Source: Kibdelosporangium sp040675465
GTDB lineage: Bacteria > Actinomycetota > Actinomycetes > Mycobacteriales > Pseudonocardiaceae
Assembly: GCF_040675465.1 (NCBI RefSeq)
Contig: NZ_JBFAPA010000020.1
Coordinates: forward strand, 62,001 to 126,000
Direction: 5' to 3'
DNA: 64,000 nucleotides
The notes under the pieces are model-generated. The model saw only the letters and a list, made by a program, of their open reading frames with translations, was not told the origin of the DNA and made no database searches. This document shows, one piece after another, positions 25,094-32,549 of this stretch; the first letter of the stretch is position 1, and every line of letters begins with the position of its first letter. Position numbers and translations under genes: made by a program.

Positions 25094-26079
25094 GCCTGCC
25101 CGGACTGGACCTCGACAAGCTCGCCGGCCGGCTGGGCGACGGCCCGCTGAGCGCCGAGCTGATCGAGGGCGGCCGGTCGAACCTCACGTACGTGGTCACC
25201 GACGGCACGTCGAAGTGGGTGGTCCGCAGGCCGCCGCTCGGGCACGTGCTGCCGACCGCGCACGACATGACCCGCGAGTACCGCGTGATCACCGCGTTGA
25301 AGGACACCGCCGTACCGGTGCCTGGCACGTTGTTCCTCTGCGAGGACACCGAAGTGCTCGGGGCGCCGTTCTACGTGATGGAGTTCATGGCGGGGATCCC
25401 GTACCGCAGCAGGGAAGAGCTCGGCCGGCTTGGTCCGGAAAGGACACGGGCGATCGCGGACTCCCTTGTGGACACTCTCGCGGACCTGCACGCGGTCGAC
25501 CCGGCGGCGGTGGGACTGGCCGATTTCGGGCGCCCGGACGGGTTCCTGGAGCGGCAGCTGCGGCGGTGGGGCAAGCAGCTCGACGCGTCGCGCAGCCGGG
25601 AGATCAAGGGCATCGACCGGTTGCACGAGCGGCTGGCCGAGCGGATCCCACAGCCACAGCGGGCCACGATCGTGCACGGCGACTACCGGCTGGACAACAC
25701 CCTGGTGCTGGACGACCGGATCAACGCGGTGCTGGACTGGGAGATGTCCACCCTCGGCGACCCGCTCGCCGACATCGGGCTGACCGTCGCCTACGCGACC
25801 CGGGAGGCGCCGGACGACTCGGTGATCGCGAACGTCAGCAGCGCCCCGGGGTATCCGAGCGTGGACGAGACGATCGCGCGGTACGGCGACCGGTCCGGGC
25901 TGGATGTGTCCAACTTGGACTGGTACATCGCGTTCGCGTTCTTCAAGCTCGCGGTGATCACCGAGGGCATCTACTTCCGGTTCAGCCAGGGCAAGACCGT
26001 CGGGCAGGGCTTCGAGCTGGTCGGCTCGCTCACCGAACCCGTTGTCGCGCAAGGCAACGCCACGCTCAAGGAGAACTGA
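25090..26079 (+). CDS. APH-like phosphotransferase (ACAD10/11-type kinase domain)
   Basis: The 329-residue product belongs to the aminoglycoside-phosphotransferase fold (choline/APH kinase-like). It has a substrate/ATP lobe with GGRSNLTYVV and VVRRPP, the catalytic loop HGDYRLDN and the Mg-binding DWEMSTLGDPLADIG. Stand-alone members next to acyl-CoA dehydrogenases correspond to the kinase domain of ACAD10/ACAD11. In mammals those proteins phosphorylate 4-hydroxyacyl-CoA, so that water can be removed before beta-oxidation. Its immediate overlap with an acyl-CoA dehydrogenase gene suggests the same role here, but that is inference. It is not likely to confer antibiotic resistance. Confidence 0.88.
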   Translation: MSLPGLDLDKLAGRLGDGPLSAELIEGGRSNLTYVVTDGTSKWVVRRPPLGHVLPTAHDMTREYRVITALKDTAVPVPGTLFLCEDTEVLGAPFYVMEFMAGIPYRSREELGRLGPERTRAIADSLVDTLADLHAVDPAAVGLADFGRPDGFLERQLRRWGKQLDASRSREIKGIDRLHERLAERIPQPQRATIVHGDYRLDNTLVLDDRINAVLDWEMSTLGDPLADIGLTVAYATREAPDDSVIANVSSAPGYPSVDETIARYGDRSGLDVSNLDWYIAFAFFKLAVITEGIYFRFSQGKTVGQGFELVGSLTEPVVAQGNATLKEN

Positions 26080-27287
26080 TGGACTTCGGCTACGACGCGC
26101 GCACCCAGGAGCTGGTCAAGCAGCTCAACGACTTCATGGACTCGCATGTCTACCCGGCCGAGCCGGTGTTCGAGCAGCAGCTGGCCGAACGGGACAGCGA
26201 GTGGACCACCCCGCCGATCGTCGACGAGCTGAAGGCCGAGGCGCGCAAACGCGGGCTGTGGAACTTCTTCCTGCCCGGCGAGCACGGCGGCGGCCTGACC
26301 AACCTGCAGTACGCGCCGCTCGCGGAGATCACCGGCCGCAGCCCGCACCTCGCGCCGTCCGCGTTGAACTGCGCCGCCCCCGACACCGGCAACATGGAAG
26401 TGCTGTCGATGTTCGGCAACGAGCAGCAGCAGAAGCAGTGGCTGCACCCGTTGCTGGAGGGCGAGATCCGGTCCGCCTTCGCGATGACCGAACCGGACGT
26501 CGCCTCGTCCGACGCGCGCAACATCGCCACGCGGATCGACCGCGACGGCAGCGACTTCGTCATCAACGGGCGCAAGTGGTTCATCTCCGGCGCGATGAAC
26601 CCGCGTTGCCAGATCTTCATCGTGATGGGCAAGACCGACCCGGACGGCGAGCCGCACCGCCAGCAGAGCATGGTCCTCGTCCCGCGCGACACACCGGGGA
26701 TGACGATCAAGCGCGGCATGCACGTCTTCGGTTACACCGACGGCGACCACGGTGGCCACGCCGAGATCGAGTTCGACAACGCGCGCGTGCCCGCCGAGAA
26801 CCTGATCGGCGAACTCGGCGGCGGGTTCGCCATCGCCCAGGCGCGCCTCGGCCCCGGCCGGATCCACCACTGCATGCGGCTGATCGGCATGGCCGAACGC
26901 GCCATCGAGCTGATGTGCAAGCGGGCGGTGTCCCGCGTGGCGTTCGGCAAAACCATCGCACAGCAAGGCGTTGTGCAGGACTGGATCGCCGAAGCCCGTG
27001 TGCGCGTGGAACAACTGCGCCTGCTCGTCCTCAAAACCGCCTGGCTGATGGACACCGTCGGCAACCAAGGCGCCCACACCGAGATCCAGGCGATCAAGAT
27101 CTCGACCCCCACCACCGTCGAATGGATCCTCGACAAGGCCATCCAGACCTACGGCGCCGGCGGCGTCAGCCAAGACACGCCCCTGGCCGGGCTTTGGGCG
27201 CACGCCCGGACGTTGCGGCTCGCCGACGGGCCCGATGAGGTGCACAAGCGGTCCATGGCTCGGCGCGAGCTGGCCAAATACCTCTGA
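26079..27287 (+). CDS. Acyl-CoA dehydrogenase (ACAD10/11-like)
   Basis: This 402-residue flavoprotein has the acyl-CoA dehydrogenase N, M and C domains. The FAD/substrate stretch reads AFAMTEPDVASSDARNI, the middle beta-domain has GRKWFISGAMNPRCQIFIVMG, and the C-terminal helices include SRVAFGKTIAQQGVVQDWIA and YGAGGVSQDTPLAGLW. It introduces a trans double bond into acyl-CoA and passes electrons to ETF. Sequence style is that of the ACAD10/11 group, which agrees with the adjacent kinase-type gene. It overlaps that gene by one base (TGATG) and ends the five-gene operon. Confidence 0.93.
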   Translation: MDFGYDARTQELVKQLNDFMDSHVYPAEPVFEQQLAERDSEWTTPPIVDELKAEARKRGLWNFFLPGEHGGGLTNLQYAPLAEITGRSPHLAPSALNCAAPDTGNMEVLSMFGNEQQQKQWLHPLLEGEIRSAFAMTEPDVASSDARNIATRIDRDGSDFVINGRKWFISGAMNPRCQIFIVMGKTDPDGEPHRQQSMVLVPRDTPGMTIKRGMHVFGYTDGDHGGHAEIEFDNARVPAENLIGELGGGFAIAQARLGPGRIHHCMRLIGMAERAIELMCKRAVSRVAFGKTIAQQGVVQDWIAEARVRVEQLRLLVLKTAWLMDTVGNQGAHTEIQAIKISTPTTVEWILDKAIQTYGAGGVSQDTPLAGLWAHARTLRLADGPDEVHKRSMARRELAKYL

Positions 27288-27868
27288 CGTGTGTTGTGTG
27301 GCGGCCCGGGTGGCTTCGTTTCGCTGCCCGGGCTTGCCTCCGGCCCCCGATTTCCAGCCTAGTGAAGAGGGCTGACAGCTCTGGGCTTGTGGCTGGAGGT
27401 TGTCCACAGGTGGCCGGGTGTCCACAGGACCCTGGGTGCGGCTCGCGGGCTTGCGGGATGGGGTGTAGGGCGAGGAGGAGACGTACCTGAACGCGTGGCG
27501 GGCGTACTCCCGGTTCGAGGGGCCGTTCGTCGCCGCGGACCTGGCTGTACCGGATCGCCACCAACGCCTGCCTGACCGCGCTGGACACTCGCGGTGTTGC
27601 GGTATCCACTGGGCGGGCGCAATCGGGTGGGGCCTGCGGTGTGGGGCTCGCGGCATCGGGGATGGGCTACATGGCCCGGGTGCGGCTCGCGGCGTCGCAG
27701 GATGGGGTGAAGACTGGCGGTGTTGGGGACGGGTGAGGGGCTCGCGGTGTTGGCGGACGGGGTATTCGCCGGGTGTGCCGGATGGGGCTTGTGGTGGTGG
27801 GGGTGTCGGTGAGCGGAATGTGGGTTGACGATTACGGGAAGTCACCGTAGGTTCGGGAGAGCCGCCCT
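27288..27868. other. Gene-free stretch with a sigma-factor relic and G-rich repeats
   Basis: Apart from the ECF relic at 27475-27618 there is no coding signal. From about 27435 to 27800, phrases like GGCTCGCGG followed by GGATGGGG recur irregularly at 50-60 base spacing, giving a degenerate repetitive look without a fixed period. Confidence 0.5.
27475..27618 (+). pseudogene. Frameshifted fragment of an ECF sigma factor (region 2)
   Basis: Translation from 27475 reads EETYLNAWRAYSRFEG. After a +1 shift, the frame from 27536 reads RTWLYRIATNACLTALDTRG. Together these are the core of sigma region 2 of ECF sigma factors (SigG/ECF41-like: ETYLRAWRAY..FEG..RTWLYRIATNACL). The bases that normally link them are replaced or shifted near 27525-27535. 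There is no region 4, so it is a truncated, frameshifted remnant. Confidence 0.75.
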
Positions 27869-27882
27869 TGTAAACGTTTACA
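27869..27882. promoter_or_regulatory. LacI-type operator TGTAAACGTTTACA
   Basis: A perfect 14-base palindrome with central CG fits the LacI/GalR-family operator pattern (cre-like TGNNANCGNTNNCA). It lies 22 bases before the DUF1080 gene and stands out as AT-rich in this sequence. A LacI regulator gene is not present in the window. Confidence 0.75.
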
Positions 27883-27903
27883 TTTCGAGGGACGGAGGTA
27901 CGA

Positions 27904-28593
27904 ATGCGTCCACTGTGGACTATCGCGGCCGCGGTCGCCCTGGTGTTCGGCTTTGCCGCTCCCGCTGGTGCGGATCCCAACCCCTACAACGATCCCAACC
28001 TCGTCTCGATGTTCAACGGCACCTCGTTGGACGGGTGGACCCAGGCCAAGGATGGGCAGTTCACCGTGAAGGGTGGTGCCATTCACGCGAACGGGACCGC
28101 CCGCGGCTGGATCTACTACAACAAGCAACAGGCCGGCACGTTCCGGTGGATCTTCCAGGTCCGTCAGGTGAAGGGCAACCACAAGCCCACCGTCCTCATC
28201 TGGGGCACCACCGACCCCATCCGCGACGCGCTGTCCGCCATCCAGTTCCAGCCCCCCAACGGCGGCCACTGGGACTACCGCCCCGGCCACAACAACGGCG
28301 GCGGCAAGCTGTTCAAGCAGTTCGACCACAAGTCCATCGACATCAAGAAGTGGGCGCAGTGCGAGCTGATCGCCAACCAGGACACCGGGGTCGCCCGGAT
28401 GGCCTGCTGCCCGCTCCCGGACAAGGCGACCACCTGCAAGGCCGTTGAGGTCCTGCAGTTCACCGACAAGACGGCCGGCCGGGTCGGCCCGATCGCGATC
28501 CAGATCCACAACAGCGGCATCAACGACGAGTACAAGGGCCTCTACCTGGAGTCCCCGGTCGTGCAGAAGCCGGACGCGTTCATCACCACGTAG
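27904..28593 (+). CDS. Secreted DUF1080 (3-keto-disaccharide hydrolase-like) protein
   Basis: The 229-residue product has a signal peptide (MRPLWTIAAAVALVFGFAAPAGA) and a DUF1080 domain: LVSMFNGTSLDGWTQ, a jelly-roll concanavalin-like fold, and the C-terminal PIAIQIHNSGINDEYKGLYLE. Some members hydrolyse 3-keto-glycosides or bind polysaccharides. GACGGAGG (27892-27899) precedes the ATG. The LacI-type operator just upstream points to control by sugar availability. It is monocistronic or followed by the GT87-like gene 43 bases away. Confidence 0.88.
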   Translation: MRPLWTIAAAVALVFGFAAPAGADPNPYNDPNLVSMFNGTSLDGWTQAKDGQFTVKGGAIHANGTARGWIYYNKQQAGTFRWIFQVRQVKGNHKPTVLIWGTTDPIRDALSAIQFQPPNGGHWDYRPGHNNGGGKLFKQFDHKSIDIKKWAQCELIANQDTGVARMACCPLPDKATTCKAVEVLQFTDKTAGRVGPIAIQIHNSGINDEYKGLYLESPVVQKPDAFITT

Positions 28594-28635
28594 GCCATCC
28601 CCGCCCAGCGCACCCCCGTCGGTACCCTCGGGTGG

Positions 28636-29778
28636 GTGCGCTGGGTGGGGACTGTGGTGGCGGGTGCGGTCACGTTGTGGCTGTTGCTCGCTTATGGCAG
28701 CGCCAACGTGGGGCGGATCCTGTCCACGGAGGTCGGGTGGCACGCCGATCTGGAGACGTTCCACCGGTCGGCGCAGGCGTTGCTGCACGGGCAACCCATC
28801 TACGACACCGGCGCGCACCTGGTCAACCTCAACCCGCCCGTGTGGACGGTTCTCTTCGCGCCGTTCGGATTGCTCGAACCCCTTGCGGCGTACTGGGTTT
28901 TCGCGGTCATCACGGCGATTCTCGTGCTGGGGTCCGGATACCTGGTCGCGCGGGAACTCAACGCGCCGAAATGGCTCGCACTGGCGGCGATGGCGCTGTC
29001 CTCGCCGTTCATGGGCACGGTCGCGGTCGGGCAGATCTACGGCGTCCTCACCGCCGGGCTCACCTGGTCCTGGCTCGCCGCCCGCCGCCACAACACCGGG
29101 CAAGCCGGAATCGCCCTTGGCCTGGTGATCGCGCTCAAGCCGACCCTGGCCCCGCTGCTGCTCCTGCCGATCGCGCAACGCCGTTGGCCCACCCTCAAAG
29201 CAGCCCTGGCGACCACGATCGGAGCCACGCTCGTCGGGCTGGCCACCGGACCGAGCCAGACCTGGCGCTGGATCGAGGTCCTGCGCCACGAGCCGCTGAG
29301 CACGTTCGGCGACAACGCATCCCTGCCGAGCCTGGCCGCCCGCCTCGGTCTGCCCGCGTGGGCCGGTTTCCTGGCCGGAGCGGTGATCCTGGCGATCACC
29401 TACAAGCGCGTCCGCCAGGACACGCCCCAGGCGCTGTGGGCATTGACCGCGGCGACCCTGCTGTTCTCGCCGGTGGCCTGGCACAACTACCTGGTGCTGT
29501 GCTTCCCAGGCGTGTTCGTGGTGCTGCACCAGCGCAGGTTCGCCACGGCTTCGTTCCTGCTCACGCTGCCGCTGATCGGTGTCGAGTGGGGCATGCACCT
29601 GTTCAAGGGCGGCACGCTGCTCGACCACATCGGGTCGTCGCTGTACTGCTTCGTGCTGGTCAGCTGGTTGACAGCGTTGTCATCCGTCCAGGACGACCGC
29701 GACGATCCCGGCCAGGTGCGCCAGGCGGGCGACCTCGGCGGCACGGAACATCGGGCCGCCCGGGCGGCCGACCAGTAG
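28636..29778 (+). CDS. GT87/DUF2029-like polyprenol-sugar mannosyltransferase, membrane
   Basis: This 380-residue protein has about nine to ten hydrophobic segments and the pattern of GT-C-fold glycosyltransferases of family 87. A first membrane segment is followed by an extracytoplasmic loop with DLETFHRSAQALLHGQPIYD, then VNLNPPVWTVLFAPFG and FSPVAWHNYLVLCFPG. Actinobacterial relatives use polyprenyl-phosphate mannose to extend lipoglycans. The start is GTG at 28636. Its last 99 bases overlap the convergent ACT gene, and the C-terminal tail QDDRDDPGQVRQAGDL is encoded entirely within that overlap, so the true stop may have been lost and the tail acquired. Confidence 0.82.
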   Translation: MRWVGTVVAGAVTLWLLLAYGSANVGRILSTEVGWHADLETFHRSAQALLHGQPIYDTGAHLVNLNPPVWTVLFAPFGLLEPLAAYWVFAVITAILVLGSGYLVARELNAPKWLALAAMALSSPFMGTVAVGQIYGVLTAGLTWSWLAARRHNTGQAGIALGLVIALKPTLAPLLLLPIAQRRWPTLKAALATTIGATLVGLATGPSQTWRWIEVLRHEPLSTFGDNASLPSLAARLGLPAWAGFLAGAVILAITYKRVRQDTPQALWALTAATLLFSPVAWHNYLVLCFPGVFVVLHQRRFATASFLLTLPLIGVEWGMHLFKGGTLLDHIGSSLYCFVLVSWLTALSSVQDDRDDPGQVRQAGDLGGTEHRAARAADQ

Positions 29779-30333
29779 CACCCGGTCCGGCTTGCCCAGC
29801 GGCGTCGCGGCCAGCTCGGTGCCCAGCTCCTGCCAGGTCTCCGGCACCCACGACTCCTCGCCGTCCAGCACGGTGGCCTTGGCCAGCGGCATGAACGGCA
29901 GCTCGATCTTGGTGATCTGCGGCGCCGCGGCCGACGCGGCCAGTGTCTGCGAACCGCTCGGGTCGGCGGCGACCACCACGGCCCAGCCCGCCCGGATGAT
30001 CTTCGGCACGCCCTCGGTGAACGTCCGCATGCCCTCGTTCGGCTCGGCCGCGACCTCTTCCACCAGCTCCAGCTCGCGGTGGGTGTCCAGCACCCCCGCG
30101 TAGGGCCGCACCGCGTCCACCTCGACGCCGTCCACCGACTCCGCGGCGGTGATCAGCATGTCCGGCAGGCGCCCCGACGGCAGCTCCACCACCAGGTCGT
30201 CCACGGCGACGCCGCCGCCGCGCTCGACCACGTCCACGCTGAGGATGTCGGCGCCGATCTTGCCGAGCGCGGTCGCCACCGCGCCCAGTGTTCCCGGGGA
30301 ATCCGGGAGTTGCACCCGGATCAGGAAGGACAA
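29680..30333 (-). CDS. ACT-domain protein (Rv3013 type)
   Basis: This 217-residue protein starts with an ACT domain (SFLIRVQLPDSPGTLGAVATALGKIGADILSVDVV), normally an amino-acid-binding module. A second part follows with LPDMLITAAESVDGVEVD and LPFMPLAKATVLDGEESWVP. The start is a TTG at 30333: AGGAGG lies 8 bases upstream and no ATG or GTG fits. It matches the conserved ACT protein found divergent from gatC in mycobacteria (Rv3013). Function is unknown; a regulatory role in amino-acid metabolism is plausible. Its 3' end overlaps the convergent membrane glycosyltransferase gene by 99 bases. Confidence 0.85.
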   Translation of the reverse strand: MSFLIRVQLPDSPGTLGAVATALGKIGADILSVDVVERGGGVAVDDLVVELPSGRLPDMLITAAESVDGVEVDAVRPYAGVLDTHRELELVEEVAAEPNEGMRTFTEGVPKIIRAGWAVVVAADPSGSQTLAASAAAPQITKIELPFMPLAKATVLDGEESWVPETWQELGTELAATPLGKPDRVLLVGRPGGPMFRAAEVARLAHLAGIVAVVLDG

Positions 30334-30538
30334 GGCGAACGCCTCCTGCGTCGAGCGCGGAACCCTGCCGTCCGCGCCTGCTGCCGGTCGCCGATTCTCG
30401 CAGACCCCCGGACGCCCCCGAGAGCAGGCGTGGGGTCGCGAACAGCGCATCGGCGGATAACCGGTTCGGGAACGGGTGACCCCTCGCCATAGACTCACCA
30501 GGTCCCAGACGCAATGTAAACCCCCGGGGGTTCGTGGA

Positions 30539-30838
30539 GTGCCAACCATCTCCCGTGCAGAGGTAGCGCACCTGGCCAAGCTGGCCAGGCTCGCGGTGAC
30601 CGACCAGGAACTGGACAAGTTCGCTGGTCAGCTCGACGTGATCCTGGAAGCAGTGGCCAAGGTCACCGAGGTCGCCGCCGAGGACGTGCCGCCCACTTCG
30701 CACGCAGTGCCACTGACCAACGTGTTCCGCGAGGACGTGGTTCGCCCCGGGCTGACCCAGCAGCAGGCGCTCGCCGGTGCCCCCGCGGCCGAGGACGGCC
30801 GTTTCCGCGTGCCACGCATCCTGGGAGAGGAACAGTGA
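30539..30838 (+). CDS. gatC: Asp-tRNA(Asn)/Glu-tRNA(Gln) amidotransferase subunit C
   Basis: This 99-residue protein begins at GTG 30539 (MPTISRAEVAHLAKLARLAV). It has the GatC pattern of ELDKFAGQLDVILEAVAKV, LTNVFREDVVRPGL and a C-terminal EDGRFRVPRILGEEQ. It stabilises the GatA-GatB contact in the complex that converts Glu-tRNA(Gln) and Asp-tRNA(Asn) to the correct aminoacyl-tRNA. The start codon overlaps the GatA frame's upstream partner closely: its stop overlaps gatA by 4 bases (GTGA). The tRNA-Gln gene whose product it serves is at 63258. Confidence 0.95.
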   Translation: MPTISRAEVAHLAKLARLAVTDQELDKFAGQLDVILEAVAKVTEVAAEDVPPTSHAVPLTNVFREDVVRPGLTQQQALAGAPAAEDGRFRVPRILGEEQ

Positions 30839-32355
30839 GCGAGGACATCATCCGGCTGACCGCGGCCGAGATCGCGGCAAAGATCCAGGCCAAGGAGGTC
30901 TCGGCGGTCGAGGTCGCCCAGGCCCACCTGGACCGGATCGCCGCCGTCGACCCCGCGGTCAACGCGTTCCTGCACGTCAGCACCCAGAGCGCGCTCGCCG
31001 CGGCCAAGGCCGTGGACGAGGACGTCGCCGCCGGCCGCACGCCCGCGTCGCCGCTGGCCGGGGTGCCGCTGGCGCTCAAGGACGTCGTCACCATGCAGGG
31101 CGCGCCCACCACGGTCGGCTCCAAGATGCTCGAGCACTGGCAGCCGCCCTACGACGCCACGATCACCACGCGCATGCTCGAGGCGGGCATCGTGATCCTG
31201 GGCAAGACCAACATGGACGAGTTCGCGATGGGCTCCTCCACCGAGAACTCCGCCTACGGCCCCACGCACAACCCGTGGGACCTGGGCCGCGTGCCCGGAG
31301 GCTCCGGCGGTGGCTCGTCGGCCGCGCTGGCCGCGTACGAGGCGCCGCTGGCGATCGGCACCGACACCGGCGGCTCGATCCGCCAGCCGGCCGCGGTCAC
31401 CGGGACCGTCGGCGTGAAGCCGACCTACGGCGGTGTGTCGCGCTACGGGCTGGTGGCGTTCTCGTCGTCACTCGACCAGGCGGGTCCCTGTGCGCGCACG
31501 GTGATGGACGCCGCGCTGCTGCACGAGGTGATCGGCGGTCACGACCACCTCGACGCCACCTCGATCAACGAGCCCGTGCCGTCGGTCGTGCAGGCCGTCC
31601 GGGAGGGCGCGCTGGGCGACCTCCGGGGCGTGCGGATCGGTGTCGTGCGGGAGTTCTCCGGCGACGGCTACGACGCCGGCGTGATGCTCTCGTTCAACGA
31701 GGCCGTCGAGCAGCTCCGCACGCTGGGCGCCGAGATCGTCGAGGTGTCCTGCCCGCACTTCAGGTACGCGCTATCGGCGTACTACCTGATCGCGCCGAGC
31801 GAGTGCTCCTCGAACCTGGCCCGGTTCGACGCCATGCGCTACGGCCTGCGCGTCGGCGACGACGGTGAGCGCAGCGCCGAGGAGGTCATGTCGCTGACCC
31901 GTGAGGCCGGTTTCGGCGCCGAGGTCAAGCGCCGCATCATCATCGGCACGTACGCGTTGTCCTCGGGCTACTACGACGCCTACTACGGCTCGGCGCAGAA
32001 GGTCCGCACGCTGATCAAGCGGGACTTCGCCGCCGCGTTCGAGAACGTCGACGTGCTGGTCTCGCCGACCACGCCGACCACGGCATTCGAGATCGGCTCG
32101 CGCACCGACAACCCGATGGCCATGTACCTCGCCGACCTGTGCACCATCCCGGCGAGCATGGCGGGCACCCCGGCGATGAGCGTCCCCAGCCGGCTGTCGG
32201 GCACCGACGGCCTGCCGGTCGGCCTGCAGATCATGGCCCCAGCACTGGAAGAGACCCGGATGTACCGGGTGGCGGCGGCCTACGAGGTCGCCCGCAACGA
32301 AGCCGACGGCGGCCCGCTGATCCACCGGGTGCCGGAACTGGAGGTGGCGGGATGA
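30835..32355 (+). CDS. gatA: Glutamyl-tRNA(Gln) amidotransferase subunit A
   Basis: The 506-residue amidase-signature subunit frees ammonia from glutamine. The catalytic triad is visible: Lys82 in LALKDV, cis-Ser157 in GGSGGGSSAAL and Ser181 in TGGSIRQPAA. ALKDVVTMQGAPTTVGSKML and TPTTAFEIGS are also typical. It is coupled to gatC upstream and to a 65-residue protein downstream by 4-base overlaps. Confidence 0.97.
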   Translation: MSEDIIRLTAAEIAAKIQAKEVSAVEVAQAHLDRIAAVDPAVNAFLHVSTQSALAAAKAVDEDVAAGRTPASPLAGVPLALKDVVTMQGAPTTVGSKMLEHWQPPYDATITTRMLEAGIVILGKTNMDEFAMGSSTENSAYGPTHNPWDLGRVPGGSGGGSSAALAAYEAPLAIGTDTGGSIRQPAAVTGTVGVKPTYGGVSRYGLVAFSSSLDQAGPCARTVMDAALLHEVIGGHDHLDATSINEPVPSVVQAVREGALGDLRGVRIGVVREFSGDGYDAGVMLSFNEAVEQLRTLGAEIVEVSCPHFRYALSAYYLIAPSECSSNLARFDAMRYGLRVGDDGERSAEEVMSLTREAGFGAEVKRRIIIGTYALSSGYYDAYYGSAQKVRTLIKRDFAAAFENVDVLVSPTTPTTAFEIGSRTDNPMAMYLADLCTIPASMAGTPAMSVPSRLSGTDGLPVGLQIMAPALEETRMYRVAAAYEVARNEADGGPLIHRVPELEVAG

Positions 32356-32549
32356 ACAAGGTGCGCGGAATCCGCGGAGTTCTCGGTGTGGCCGGGTCCG
32401 TGTTCGGCGCGGTCAGCGCGGTCAAGTCGCTGCAGACCGCCCGCAAGGACAAGGACCGGCTGCTGCTGGTCAACGCGGTAGCAGGCATCCTCGCCGCGGT
32501 CACCGGCGTCTTGCTGACCATCCGAGCGGCACGTAAGGACGACAAGTGA
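32352..32549 (+). CDS. 65-residue membrane protein between gatA and gatB
   Basis: The product begins MNKVRGIRGVLGVAG, has two hydrophobic stretches (about residues 8-25 and 40-57), and ends in a positively charged tail TIRAARKDDK. It overlaps both gatA and gatB by 4 bases (ATGA and GTGA), so it is translated as part of the operon. In M. tuberculosis a phosphofructokinase gene occupies the corresponding place between gatA and gatB. I do not know the family; position and coupling argue that it is real. Confidence 0.8.
   Translation: MNKVRGIRGVLGVAGSVFGAVSAVKSLQTARKDKDRLLLVNAVAGILAAVTGVLLTIRAARKDDK

Noticed and set aside
25090..26079. Aminoglycoside resistance gene
   Set aside because: The APH-like kinase overlaps an acyl-CoA dehydrogenase gene and matches the ACAD10/11-type kinase group by context.
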